Below are positions 1 to 8,357 of a DNA stretch of 64,000 bases, piece by piece. The stretch spans positions 1 to 64,000 of the forward strand of contig DAOVIO010000006.1 in the NCBI GenBank assembly GCA_030673645.1, written 5' to 3'. A program made the position numbers and the translations under genes. Within the stretch, counting starts at the first letter, position 1; the number at the start of each line of letters is the position of its first letter. Source of the stretch: JAGLSB01 sp023135955 (lineage in GTDB: Bacteria; Bacteroidota; Bacteroidia; Bacteroidales; GCA-2748055). The notes beneath the pieces were generated by a model, which saw only the letters and a list, made by a program, of their open reading frames with translations, was not told where the DNA came from and ran no database searches.

Positions 1-693
1 CCATTCGCCATCTCTTTTTGCACCATGATGTTGAAGGCCAATAGCACCGCTTTCAGGTAATCCTGGCAACTCAGCTTTTTCAATAACATTATGCCCGTTC
101 AGGTTAACTGTTAACATATTATCCACCAGTGTAATAATGAAGGTATTCCATTCACCGATATTATTATCTGCATTCATCTTTGGTGTAACTCCTTTTCTAA
201 CCTCGGCCGGCATCGATTTGTCCATTCTATAGCCATATACTTCGCCTGAACCAATGGGCCAGCACCAAATGTTACATTGCGATTTATCATTACCCCTGAG
301 CAATATTCCTGAATCGGAATCGGGAACCTTTGTTAGAATATTTTTTCCTTCTTTATTTTTTTTGTGTAATCCACTCGGCAAAATAATTGGAACCCGCGGA
401 TTCTCCCAAGGTGTTTCCTTTATTCTCCAATCAATATATAAAACAAAATCTTTATAGGACTTTTCAGTCCAAAGATTTTTATCTCCAACCGCCTCACTTT
501 CAGCATCATAATCAATTACTGCATCTAAAACAATCCAATGCCCATTATCACCTGCCGGAACCTTCCAGTTTGTAAGATCCTTAGTATTAAAGAGAGATTC
601 AAATCCTTCCGGGATCCCTTTTAAATTAGATTGAGAAAATGAATTCATTGTGATAAAAAGGAATAAGCTAAAAAGAAATAATTTATTTTTCAT
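1..693 (-). CDS. DUF1080 (3-keto-disaccharide hydrolase-like) exported protein, 3' end cut by window
   Basis: The complement reads without interruption from an ATG at 693 to the window edge, giving 231 codons with no stop, so the C-terminus lies outside. Residues 1-20 form a signal peptide (MKNKLFLFSLFLFITMNSFS, then Q). The rest has the DUF1080 concanavalin-like pattern: an early 'ESLFNTKDLTNWKVP' (compare L-F-N-G-x-D-L-x-G-W), 'DSGILLRGND' in the middle, 'GEWNTFIITLVDNMLTVNL', and 'ESGAIGLQHHG' near the cut. Characterised members cleave 3-keto-glycosides in the periplasm, and that role is inferred here. It is divergent from a second DUF1080 gene at 875. A different family with the same jelly-roll fold is possible but less likely. 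Confidence 0.85.
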   Translation of the reverse strand, partial: MKNKLFLFSLFLFITMNSFSQSNLKGIPEGFESLFNTKDLTNWKVPAGDNGHWIVLDAVIDYDAESEAVGDKNLWTEKSYKDFVLYIDWRIKETPWENPRVPIILPSGLHKKNKEGKNILTKVPDSDSGILLRGNDKSQCNIWCWPIGSGEVYGYRMDKSMPAEVRKGVTPKMNADNNIGEWNTFIITLVDNMLTVNLNGHNVIEKAELPGLPESGAIGLQHHGAKRDGEW

Positions 694-874
694 TTCAGTA
701 CATTTATAAGTTTATTTCAAACTAAATTAAGAATATTTTATTAAAATTCAGATTTTCAATTATTATTATCCAATTTTGGAGGCTAATACAAACTAAAAAT
801 ATAATTAGGAATGGATTTTCTTTTAAGTGTAAGATTGAATTCATATATTGAACACAATTAAAACCTAATGCAAT

Positions 875-1639
875 ATGAGATACTCTGTCTTCCTTATTTT
901 TGTTTTTCTAATATCGTGCAACTCTTCTACCCAACATAAAGAAAACTGGATCCAACTCTTTAACGGACAAGATCTTGAGGGATGGACCCCAAAATTCAAC
1001 CATTCCGATTTAGGTGTAAACTATAAAAATACATTTCAGGTTCGCGATTCACTACTGATCGTAAGCTATGATAAATATGACTCAATCTCAGACGAATTTG
1101 GTCACCTGTATTACAAAGAAAGTTTTTCTAATTATAAAATCCGGGTCGAATACAGATTTGTTGGAGAACAAGTAAAAGGAGGCCCGAATTGGGCAATTCG
1201 AAATAACGGTATAATGCTACATTGTCAGCCTCCTGAAAGTCTGGAATTAGACCAGAAATTTCCAGTTTCTATTGAAGGTCAACTACTTGGCGGATTAGGA
1301 GATGGTGAAAGGACAAATGGAAATGTTTGCACACCGGGAACACATATAGAAATGAATGGGAAACTAATTACTCAACATTGCATTAGTTCCAGTTCTAAAA
1401 CTTTTCCTGGCGATCAATGGGTCACTTTTGAAGCGGTTGTATTTAATGATAGTATAATTCATCATATCCTAAATGGCGATACTGTTATGACCTATAATAA
1501 GCCTGTAATTGGCGGAGATTTACCTGAATCGTATCTGGAATATGATGGACTTGCTCTCACAGAAGGATATATCGCACTTCAGGCAGAAAGTGCACCAACG
1601 GAATTCCGAAAAATTGAATTACTAGTTTTAGATAAATAA
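875..1639 (+). CDS. DUF1080 domain lipoprotein (3-keto-glycoside hydrolase-like)
   Basis: 254 residues. The N-terminus is a lipoprotein signal (MRYSVFLIFVFLISC, lipobox Cys15), so the protein is probably membrane-anchored in the periplasm or at the outer membrane. 'WIQLFNGQDLEGWTPKF' at residues 26-42 is the typical opening of a DUF1080 domain. The domain continues to the C-terminal 'EGYIALQAESAPTEFRKIEL', which is also family-typical. The family includes hydrolases acting on 3-keto-glycosides after oxidation of the C3 hydroxyl. Substrate cannot be read from sequence. It stands head-to-head with another DUF1080 gene and is about 3 kb from a Gfo/Idh/MocA oxidoreductase and a sugar isomerase, the usual partner families. 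The ATG at 875 is chosen because it directly precedes the signal peptide. Confidence 0.87.
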   Translation: MRYSVFLIFVFLISCNSSTQHKENWIQLFNGQDLEGWTPKFNHSDLGVNYKNTFQVRDSLLIVSYDKYDSISDEFGHLYYKESFSNYKIRVEYRFVGEQVKGGPNWAIRNNGIMLHCQPPESLELDQKFPVSIEGQLLGGLGDGERTNGNVCTPGTHIEMNGKLITQHCISSSSKTFPGDQWVTFEAVVFNDSIIHHILNGDTVMTYNKPVIGGDLPESYLEYDGLALTEGYIALQAESAPTEFRKIELLVLDK

Positions 1640-1711
1640 CTAAATACTACTCTTTTTACCAGAAAAGTATTCGGAAAATTTGTTTTGATGATGTATTTAA
1701 TATAAATTTAT

Positions 1712-2833
1712 TTGAGCATTAGAAGTTCAAAACCTATACATTTGAAAGAAATCAGCCTTATAGAGTATTATCATCGCTTTAACAATGATGATTTGACGTT
1801 AGCATATTTTGGGAGCTTCAATGATTCTATCGTTGAAAAAATGGTAAATCTTTCTAATTCTTTTCTTGAAAATAGCGAATTAAAAGGAATAAAAAAAAGA
1901 GCTATTTTTCTTGTCGCCGAATGCTTTCAGAATGTTGCTCGTCATGGGATAGACAATAATCCGAAATTCAGTGATGGAAAACTTGAAAATGCTTTTTTTA
2001 TGAGGGTAAAGGATAAGTTGCTATACATTGCTTCAGCAAATCCCATAAGAAATGATAAAATAGAGATACTCACCCAAAAAATAGAATACTTAAACAAGCT
2101 TAGTAAAAGTGATCTCTCACAGCTATATAAAAATGTCCTTGAAGAAGGAAAATTCTCCGATAAGGGTGGCGCCAGTTTGGGATTGATCGAAATGGCGAGA
2201 AAAACCGGGAATAAATTGAATTTTCATTTTGCCCCTGGCACGAAGGATCACTCTGTTTTCTATATTATGATGAGCTTTGGACCTCCAGAAATTATTAACA
2301 CAAAAGAAAATAAGAAAACAATCTTCAATGAAATAATCAAGTTGGATGATGAGCTCTTTAACTCTAATCAATATCTTCTATATAAAAGTGATTTCAAGCA
2401 CGAAACCCTTATTCCTATCATTCAAATGATAGAAAAGAATCTTAATGAATCTGATTCTCCATATACTATTAAAAGGAATCTTTTCCATGCCTCTGTTGAA
2501 ATGATGCAAAATATAAGTAATCATGGACTTTTGAGAAATAATAAGAAAACAGGTGTTTTTTCTTTTGGAAGAGATAAAGAAGCATACTTTGTTACATCAG
2601 TTAATGAATTAAGTCCTGAAGAAGTAAATTATTTAAAAAATCTGTTTGATAAACTTAAAAATAAAACGGAAAAAGAATTGAAATTAATTTATAAGGTAAG
2701 TTTAAAATCGAAGGATAATCAAAAATCTGATTTAACATATATTGATCTCGCTCGTATAAGCAAAAGTTGGGATTACGAATTCATTCCTTTGGATTCAGAT
2801 TCATTTTTACTCAATTTCAAAATTTTTCTTTAA
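1712..2833 (+). CDS. Tandem SiaB-family (DUF6272) protein-kinase-like regulator
   Basis: 373 residues with no signal peptide or membrane segment. The first half (about 1-190) matches the pattern of Bacteroidota SiaB-family proteins: 'LVAECFQNVARHG' as the N-box-like helix of a GHKL fold and 'KGGASLGLIEMARKTG' as the G-rich segment. The second half (about 200-373) repeats it: 'ASVEMMQNISNHG' and then a weaker 'DLTYIDLARISKS' that lacks the GG-GLG glycines. The gene is therefore a fused duplication with one apparently intact and one degenerate unit. SiaB-like kinases phosphorylate STAS-type anti-sigma antagonists; no STAS or PP2C partner is adjacent. The start is a TTG at 1712, because an in-frame stop at 1703-1705 rules out the ATGs upstream. 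A start farther inside is possible. Confidence 0.72.
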   Translation: MSIRSSKPIHLKEISLIEYYHRFNNDDLTLAYFGSFNDSIVEKMVNLSNSFLENSELKGIKKRAIFLVAECFQNVARHGIDNNPKFSDGKLENAFFMRVKDKLLYIASANPIRNDKIEILTQKIEYLNKLSKSDLSQLYKNVLEEGKFSDKGGASLGLIEMARKTGNKLNFHFAPGTKDHSVFYIMMSFGPPEIINTKENKKTIFNEIIKLDDELFNSNQYLLYKSDFKHETLIPIIQMIEKNLNESDSPYTIKRNLFHASVEMMQNISNHGLLRNNKKTGVFSFGRDKEAYFVTSVNELSPEEVNYLKNLFDKLKNKTEKELKLIYKVSLKSKDNQKSDLTYIDLARISKSWDYEFIPLDSDSFLLNFKIFL

Positions 2834-3189
2834 TACATTTAAGGAAAATCATTCAATTCATATACTTGCAAAAAAATAATTCGAAATATATGCTTATAAC
2901 CCCAGACGCTAAAACTATTTTCAATAAGAAAGGTTCATTTTTTTCAAATCATAATATGTCATAATCAACTCAATAAATGTGAAAAAAGATTCTTTGTTAA
3001 ATAGTTTTATTTCAGCGCAATAATTAATTCTATGTTTAACAACTATTTCATGAATAGTGAATAACTTGACTTGAATCTGATAATGAATTATATTTAAAGT
3101 GATGTTAATGTGAGTTGGATGGAAGGATTAGGTTTGTTAATAAAATCTATTGGATTTTTCTCTGTTGTCTAAACCAAAAATATTAAATC
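2834..3189. other. 356-nt intergenic region, no gene supported
   Basis: Very AT-rich spacer between two plus-strand genes. Only short reading frames without recognisable content occur. The sole signal noticed is TAGGTTTG at 3129-3136, a match to the Bacteroidota -7 element TAnnTTTG, about 54 nt before the ATG at 3190. No convincing -33 TTTG lies 19-20 nt upstream, so it is a weak promoter candidate for the next gene. Confidence 0.4.
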
Positions 3190-3975
3190 ATGAAAAGATT
3201 TACATTTTGCTGTTTTGGCCTTTTCATTCTGTTTTTCCTTCCATTTTCATACCTTCAAGCTCAAAATCTTCCCGAAGTTATTTCGATTCGTGAGCTTGAT
3301 ATGTGCAATGACGTTAATGAAATTATTTTTCTAAATTACTATAATCAATGGTGCGATAATGTTACCGCTCAGTCAAAAGGAGCAAGTGGTTGGGTTATGA
3401 AAGGTGATAGGGGGGATAGAAATGGTGAATATATTTTTGCCTGGACATTTGATCATAAAAATACAAGAGACTACTATTTCCCAGAATCTGATTGGTCTAA
3501 TTATCCGCAATGGAATGCAGTATTAAATAAATTTCAGTTTCATGCGCCAGAGCAAAAACTCGTAGAGACTATTAAACCATACACAGATTATGTGGTTTTG
3601 GGGTATACAAAAATTATTGCCCCTGTATTAGGTGAAGTAATTGCCGTTAGGTACTTCGAAATTGAGAAAGAAAGCCAAGATGATTTTGAATTATTTGTTG
3701 AGAATGAATACCATCAAGCTTTTCAGGATCATATTGAAGGTTTTTATAATTATATTTTAAAAGGCGACAGAGGAGCTGATGTAGGAAATTATATACTTTT
3801 AACCATATTCGATTCTGCAGATCGTCGCGATCAGTACTTTCCAATTCCACAGGGGCCTTCTTCTGAAGAATATCATAAACAGTGGCTTATCATTGAAAGT
3901 ACAGCTAAAAAATTCAATTCATTTGTTCCTGAAGATTTGGATTTTAAGTATACTGATTACATAGTCGTATATTAA
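3190..3975 (+). CDS. Secreted protein of two tandem homologous domains, function unknown
   Basis: 261 residues. Residues 1-25 form a signal peptide ending near 'LQAQN'. The mature part is two copies of one roughly 110-residue unit. Each has a first strand ('ISIRELDMCND' / 'AVRYFEIEKES'), a helix-rich stretch, then 'GWVMKGDRGDRNGEYIFAW' / 'NYILKGDRGADVGNYILL', then 'RDYYFPE' / 'RDQYFPI', a W-containing helix, and a closing 'YTDYVVLGY' / 'YTDYIVVY'. The strand order and size recall dimeric alpha-beta-barrel (stress-responsive A/B, NIPSNAP-like) domains, but I do not recognise the exact family and assign no activity. It is isolated from its neighbours, with spacers of 356 and 124 nt. Confidence 0.7.
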   Translation: MKRFTFCCFGLFILFFLPFSYLQAQNLPEVISIRELDMCNDVNEIIFLNYYNQWCDNVTAQSKGASGWVMKGDRGDRNGEYIFAWTFDHKNTRDYYFPESDWSNYPQWNAVLNKFQFHAPEQKLVETIKPYTDYVVLGYTKIIAPVLGEVIAVRYFEIEKESQDDFELFVENEYHQAFQDHIEGFYNYILKGDRGADVGNYILLTIFDSADRRDQYFPIPQGPSSEEYHKQWLIIESTAKKFNSFVPEDLDFKYTDYIVVY

Positions 3976-4075
3976 TTAAATCCGAAATGAAAAATTCATT
4001 GTTTCTTTTATCATTTTCAGTGTGTGTGACTTTATGATCAGATTATAAGATGTTATTATCTAATCGTCTTTTTTA

Positions 4076-4083
4076 TACTTTTG
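4076..4083 (+). promoter_or_regulatory. Candidate -7 element for upp
   Basis: TACTTTTG fits TAnnTTTG and ends 16 nt before the upp ATG at 4100, predicting a very short leader. No good -33 TTTG is seen, so this is suggestive only. Confidence 0.4.
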
Positions 4084-4099
4084 AATAAAATAAATTACT

Positions 4100-4720
4100 A
4101 TGCTCAATATACTCGATCATCCCCTCATTACTCATAAATTATCATTAATAAGAAGAATAGAAACAGGCACAAAAGATTTTCGTGAAAATCTTGATGAATT
4201 GGCAGGATTAATGGCATATGAAATTACTAAGGATGTTCCTCTAAAAAAAATCGATATTGAAACTCCGGTTGGTCCCTGCCAAACTGCAGAAATGGCAAAA
4301 GATATCGTATTAATCCCTATTCTTCGTGCCGGACTGGGAATGGTAGATGGAATTTCCAGCCTGATCCCAACTGCTAAGGTCGGACATATCGGATTATTTC
4401 GTGATCATGAAACTCTCGAACCTCAGAATTATTATTCAAAGTTTCCTCCAAATATGCCCGAAGCTGTGGTTTTGGTTCTTGATCCCATGCTGGCTACTGG
4501 TGGAAGTGCATGTGCAGCAATCAGCAGCGTAAAGAAGTTCGGTGCTAAAATTATAAAACTTGTCTGCATAGTTGGAGCCCCTGAAGGAGTTGCCCGTATG
4601 AAAAAAGAACATCCGGATGTAGACATATACCTTGCTGCACTTGATGAAAAATTAAACGAAAAAGGATATATAGTTCCTGGACTTGGAGATGCCGGTGATA
4701 GATTGTTTGGGACGAAATGA
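4100..4720 (+). CDS. upp: Uracil phosphoribosyltransferase
   Basis: 206 residues, the usual length of bacterial UPRTase. It converts uracil plus PRPP to UMP in pyrimidine salvage in the cytosol. Seen: 'DHPLITHKLSLIRR' at the N-terminus, 'PILRAGLGMVDGI' in the middle, the PRPP loop 'VLDPMLATGGSA' at about residues 130-141, and the uracil-binding C-terminal 'YIVPGLGDAGDR'. All are diagnostic and complete. It is a single gene ending 4 nt from a convergent gene's stop codon. Confidence 0.97.
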   Translation: MLNILDHPLITHKLSLIRRIETGTKDFRENLDELAGLMAYEITKDVPLKKIDIETPVGPCQTAEMAKDIVLIPILRAGLGMVDGISSLIPTAKVGHIGLFRDHETLEPQNYYSKFPPNMPEAVVLVLDPMLATGGSACAAISSVKKFGAKIIKLVCIVGAPEGVARMKKEHPDVDIYLAALDEKLNEKGYIVPGLGDAGDRLFGTK

Positions 4721-4723
4721 CCG

Positions 4724-5716
4724 CTATTTCTGAAACGCATCATCAAAAGCCTGACCTGAAGGACGGAAATCCATGCCCTTCACAAATTCACAGGCTTCTC
4801 TGGCACCATGTTCACGATCCATACCTGCATCTTCCCATTCAACAGAAAGCGGACCAATATAGTCAATCCTGTTCAAGGCTCTGATTATAGGTTCAAAATC
4901 AATATCTCCTCTTCCCGGACTTACAAAATCCCAGAATCTGCGTCTGTCCCCGAACTCCAAATGCCCTCCAAAAACACCCGCCTCAGTAGGTTTATCCGAC
5001 CAGGCAGCATCTTTAATATGAACATGGAATATCTTTTTACTAAATCGGTATATGAATTCTACATAATCGACGCCCTGATACCCAAAGTGGCTTGGATCGT
5101 AATTAAAACCAAATGCAGGATGATTATCAATAGCTTTCAATGTTCTTTCAGCAGAGGCAATATCGAATGCTATCTCTGTGGGATGCACCTCTAGTCCGAA
5201 ATTAACTCCCAATTTTGCATAGGAATCCATTATTGGTTCCCATCTGTCGGCAAAGTCTTTGTAACCAGCATCAATCATCTCTTTACTTACCGGAGGGAAA
5301 GAATATAGCAAATTCCAGATTGAGCTCCCAGTAAATCCATTTACTATTTTTACTCCTAATCTCTTAGCAGCTTTCCCTGTTTCAATAATCTCTGCTGCAG
5401 CCCTTTGTCTTACTCCTTCCGGATCTCCATCTCCCCAGATATAATCGGGCAGTATAGATTTATGTCTTTCATCAATCCTATCACAAACAGCTTGTCCAAC
5501 CAAATGAGTTGAAATTGCAAAAACTTTAAGATCATATTTTGCCAGAAGTTTTCGTTTGGCATCGCAATAAGCATCATCAGCTTTATCCACCTCAAAATGA
5601 TCACCCCAACATGCAAGTTCAAGTCCGTCATATCCAAAGGCTTTAGCTTTTTTACATACTTCTTCCAATGTTAGATCTGCCCATTGCCCGGTGAAAAGTG
5701 TTATTGGTCTTGACAT
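4724..5716 (-). CDS. Sugar phosphate isomerase/epimerase family TIM-barrel protein
   Basis: 330 residues forming one AP-endonuclease-2-like TIM barrel. Likely metal ligands are visible as Glu in 'FGLEVHPTE', Asp/His in 'NYDPSHFGY', His in 'IFHVHIKDA' and Glu in 'LSVEWEDAG'. The family isomerises or epimerises sugars and also includes lyase-like enzymes acting on 3-keto-sugars. There is no signal peptide, so it is cytosolic. It follows the Gfo/Idh/MocA oxidoreductase gene by 42 nt on the same strand, and these two families are commonly paired in inositol and 3-keto-glycoside catabolism. Precise substrate unknown. Confidence 0.88.
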   Translation of the reverse strand: MSRPITLFTGQWADLTLEEVCKKAKAFGYDGLELACWGDHFEVDKADDAYCDAKRKLLAKYDLKVFAISTHLVGQAVCDRIDERHKSILPDYIWGDGDPEGVRQRAAAEIIETGKAAKRLGVKIVNGFTGSSIWNLLYSFPPVSKEMIDAGYKDFADRWEPIMDSYAKLGVNFGLEVHPTEIAFDIASAERTLKAIDNHPAFGFNYDPSHFGYQGVDYVEFIYRFSKKIFHVHIKDAAWSDKPTEAGVFGGHLEFGDRRRFWDFVSPGRGDIDFEPIIRALNRIDYIGPLSVEWEDAGMDREHGAREACEFVKGMDFRPSGQAFDDAFQK

Positions 5717-5758
5717 AATCGATAAATATTTAGGTTAATAATTTTAGCAACAAAAAAA

Positions 5759-6913
5759 TCAAAATTTAGTCCATTTATAATCCGACTTATTCGATTCAAT
5801 TAATTTATCAATGAATTTCATCCCTCTCAATCCATCATAAACAGTTGGATAATCCATTGCAAATTCAGGAATATCTTTTGCCATTAATTTATACTGAATA
5901 GAAGTCGCTAAATTCCTGTATATATTAGCAAATGCCTCAATTAGTCCTTCAGGATGACCGAATGGTAAACGTGTATTATAGCTTGCTATTTCTGAAAGAT
6001 AAGAGTTTCCCGATCTTCGTAATTCTATTGGCTTATCTAGTCGGTTAACTATAAGGGTATTAGGCTCCTGTTGTATCCACTTGACCGATCCTTTCTCCCC
6101 ATAAATCCGAATATTTAAATTATTTTCTTCACCTACTGATATTTGACTTGCATGAAGTATTCCTTTTGCCCCATTGTCAAATCTCAACAAAACATTTCCA
6201 TCATCATCTAGCTTCCTGTTCTCAACAAAAATACTTAAATCAGCGCATATTTCAGTGGCCCTTAATCCTGAAATATACTCTGCTAGATTTAAAGCATGTG
6301 TTCCTATATCACCCATACAACCTGCTTTCCCCGACCGTTTAGGATCGGTGCGCCAGGAAGCCTGCTTACTATCGCCTTGCTCGAGTGGCAAACTCAGCCA
6401 GCCTTGTGGATATTCAACAATAATCTTCCTGATACTTCCCAGCTCATTATTTTGAATTATATTCCTTGCCTCTTTCACCATTGGATATCCTGAATAAGCA
6501 TGCGTTACAGCAAAGAACAGCCCGGTTTTTTCGACTAGTTTCACCAGAATCTCAGCTTCTTCTACTGTATACGTTAAGGGTTTATCACTAACAACATGAA
6601 AACCATTCTCCAATGCCATTTTAGAAGGCTCAAAATGGACATGATTTGGTGTCGCGATGCATACAAAATCCATTCTCTCTCCATCTGGAAGTAACTTCTC
6701 CTTTTCAAACATATCCTGAAAGGAACCATATATTCGCTCTGGATTTAGGTAGTAACCTTCTCCTGCCTCTCTTGATTTATCAGGATCTGAGCTAAAAGCA
6801 CCACAGACCAGTTCAATTTGCCCATCGAGCATTGCAGCATTAAAGTGAACTCTTCCTATAAATGAACCAGGGCCACCTCCAACCATTCCCATTCTAATTT
6901 TTCTTGATCTCAT
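5759..6913 (-). CDS. Gfo/Idh/MocA family NAD(P)-dependent oxidoreductase
   Basis: Start chosen at the ATG at 6913 (MRSRKIRMGMVGGG), giving 384 residues. An in-frame ATG at 6979 would add 22 residues that do not fit the family. The Rossmann glycine loop 'MVGGGPGSFIGRVHF' is at residues 8-22, the 'DKPLTYTVEEA' nucleotide/catalytic-lysine segment at about 113-123, and 'GDIGTHALNLAEY', carrying a likely catalytic His, near residue 198. Members oxidise or reduce sugar hydroxyls, including C3. It is probably co-transcribed with the downstream isomerase/epimerase gene. No Tat or Sec signal is visible, so cytosolic action is inferred. Confidence 0.9.
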   Translation of the reverse strand: MRSRKIRMGMVGGGPGSFIGRVHFNAAMLDGQIELVCGAFSSDPDKSREAGEGYYLNPERIYGSFQDMFEKEKLLPDGERMDFVCIATPNHVHFEPSKMALENGFHVVSDKPLTYTVEEAEILVKLVEKTGLFFAVTHAYSGYPMVKEARNIIQNNELGSIRKIIVEYPQGWLSLPLEQGDSKQASWRTDPKRSGKAGCMGDIGTHALNLAEYISGLRATEICADLSIFVENRKLDDDGNVLLRFDNGAKGILHASQISVGEENNLNIRIYGEKGSVKWIQQEPNTLIVNRLDKPIELRRSGNSYLSEIASYNTRLPFGHPEGLIEAFANIYRNLATSIQYKLMAKDIPEFAMDYPTVYDGLRGMKFIDKLIESNKSDYKWTKF

Positions 6914-7005
6914 ATCTTGTCTTATAATAGTTAATACATATTTCTTAAATATCGCAATTTTCAGATAGCTTATATGCAAAGTAATAAATTATTTCTAATT
7001 GGTAT

Positions 7006-7013
7006 TATTTTTG
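7006..7013 (+). promoter_or_regulatory. Candidate -7 element for the DUF6340-like gene
   Basis: TATTTTTG fits TAnnTTTG, 51 nt upstream of the ATG at 7065. A -33 element is not clear. Confidence 0.35.
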
Positions 7014-7064
7014 CAATATCATTTATATCAACATGATTTAATACAAGCACTTAAATTTTAGAAA

Positions 7065-8015
7065 ATGAAAATCAGGATAAAAAACTTAGTGATTTACACA
7101 GGAATATTTTTCCTTTTTGCTGCCCCATCTATATCCTTTGATGCTTTATTTCCATCTGAACTAAAATTACCCGATCACATAAAAACTATTGCAATTATTG
7201 ATCGTAGTATCCGTGAAGATAAACTTGTAAATATTCTCGAGGGAGGCATTACCGGTGAAGGTATTGGTCAGGATAGAGTAGCTGCCCGAAAATGTCTCGA
7301 TGGTTTAATAGATCTTGTAAATAATAACATTCATATTAGTTTCGTCAGAACAAATATTGAAATGACTTTAGATTCTAAACCTGGAAACATGGCAGATTTA
7401 CTCTCTTTGGCACATCTCAAGGGTATTTGCATGGAAAATGAAGCAGATGCAGTTTTATCTCTGGAATATTTTGACACAGACCGCAGAGGAGAATTCATTG
7501 ATGTCAAACTTGGTTTTAGAATATATGACTTAAGATCGAATGCTGTTATTGAGGAATATAATTTTAGCAGAAGCGGGAGGATACATTTACTGGAAAACAA
7601 TCTGGTGAACATTATTAATACGACTTATATATCAAATCCCATTATGCAGCTTAGTTATGATGCAGGCAGAAATTACGGGCAGAGAATCTCCCCATACTGG
7701 CAAAGAGTAAGTAGAATATATTACAAAAAAGGGCGAAGAGATAAAGACCTTGCACAAGGGGCGAGAATGATGGAAGTGAATGACTGGGATGCTGCTATTG
7801 CTAGTTTTAAAACTTCTATTAATAGCAAGAAAAGAAAAACCCAGGCACGTTCGGCTCATAACCTGGCTGTTGTTTATGAAATTTTAAGTGAATTCGAAAC
7901 CGCAAAAGAATATTCACAACTAGCATGGGGAGAATATAAAAATAAAGACTCAAAAGAGTATTCAGAGATACTAAGTCGAAGAATACGTGAGGTTAATATG
8001 CTGAATGAAGATTGA
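7065..8015 (+). CDS. DUF6340-like exported protein with TPR-like C-terminus
   Basis: 316 residues. The N-terminus has a hydrophobic signal (about residues 7-24) without a lipobox Cys. 'IKTIAIIDRSI' at about 39-49 and 'ENEADAVLSLEYFDTD' at about 125-140 resemble Bacteroidota DUF6340 proteins, which pair a nucleoside-hydrolase-like or TolB-N-like fold with helical repeats. The last 90 residues hold two TPR-like helical pairs ('MEVNDWDAAIASFKTS', 'NLAVVYEILSEFETAKEYS'). No enzymatic motif is visible. It is divergent from the Gfo/Idh/MocA gene, with about 150 nt between starts. The family call is from pattern memory and is moderate. Confidence 0.55.
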   Translation: MKIRIKNLVIYTGIFFLFAAPSISFDALFPSELKLPDHIKTIAIIDRSIREDKLVNILEGGITGEGIGQDRVAARKCLDGLIDLVNNNIHISFVRTNIEMTLDSKPGNMADLLSLAHLKGICMENEADAVLSLEYFDTDRRGEFIDVKLGFRIYDLRSNAVIEEYNFSRSGRIHLLENNLVNIINTTYISNPIMQLSYDAGRNYGQRISPYWQRVSRIYYKKGRRDKDLAQGARMMEVNDWDAAIASFKTSINSKKRKTQARSAHNLAVVYEILSEFETAKEYSQLAWGEYKNKDSKEYSEILSRRIREVNMLNED

Positions 8016-8070
8016 TATATGGGTAAGGTGTTTGAAATTCTTTTTCTTCTACTAATACAAAGTTCGTCTA

Positions 8071-8236
8071 ACCCCCTCCTAGCCTTCCCCCAAGTGGGGA
8101 GGAACAGATTATGCCAACGAAACGAACAAGGCAAATCATTGTAGTTTATTTTTCTTCCCAGTAACCAGACTCTTCGACCCTTCGGCTAGCTCAGAGATCG
8201 CAGGCTCAGGGCGGCGCCCAGCAACCAGCAACCAGA
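8071..8236. repeat. Cluster of intergenic repeat fragments upstream of pgi
   Basis: The 342 nt between 8015 and the pgi start carry no gene but several dispersed-repeat pieces. 8071-8102 is a C-rich stretch followed by a G-run able to pair with it (CCCC-CAAGT-GGGG), a common Bacteroidota intergenic motif related to the one at 34953-34988. 8169-8218 ('ctcttcgacccttcggctag' and following) is homologous to 39357-39394. 8217-8235 is a run of the heptamer ccagcaa. Base composition is clearly more GC-rich than the surroundings. Confidence 0.6.
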
Positions 8237-8307
8237 TTTTCAGAAATAAATCAAATCAATTCCTACTTTATAGATCTATTATGAAGAGATAAGTAAATAT
8301 TTCTTTT

Positions 8308-8315
8308 TAAATTTG
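8308..8315 (+). promoter_or_regulatory. -7 promoter element of pgi; decides the start codon
   Basis: TAAATTTG matches TAnnTTTG. The TTG inside it (8313-8315) could open a 462-codon frame, but as part of the -7 box it should not be in the transcript. This favours the ATG at 8358, with a leader of about 35 nt. Confidence 0.5.
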
Positions 8316-8357
8316 CCTCTACAATCAGATTTTTTAATTAATAATTTTTTGAAGCGC

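Noticed and set aside
254..575. Short plus-strand reading frames near the left edge
   Set aside because: They lie opposite an unbroken 231-codon DUF1080 frame on the complement and encode low-complexity peptides.
4432..4746. 104-codon minus-strand frame over upp
   Set aside because: Opposite strand of a complete uracil phosphoribosyltransferase gene; no independent features.
6914..6979. Upstream ATG for the Gfo/Idh/MocA protein
   Set aside because: It would place 22 irrelevant residues before the Rossmann strand, which normally starts within the first ten residues.
8313..8357. TTG start extending Pgi by 15 residues
   Set aside because: The TTG is inside a TAnnTTTG -7 element and the added residues do not resemble the Pgi N-terminus; ATG 8358 fits better.
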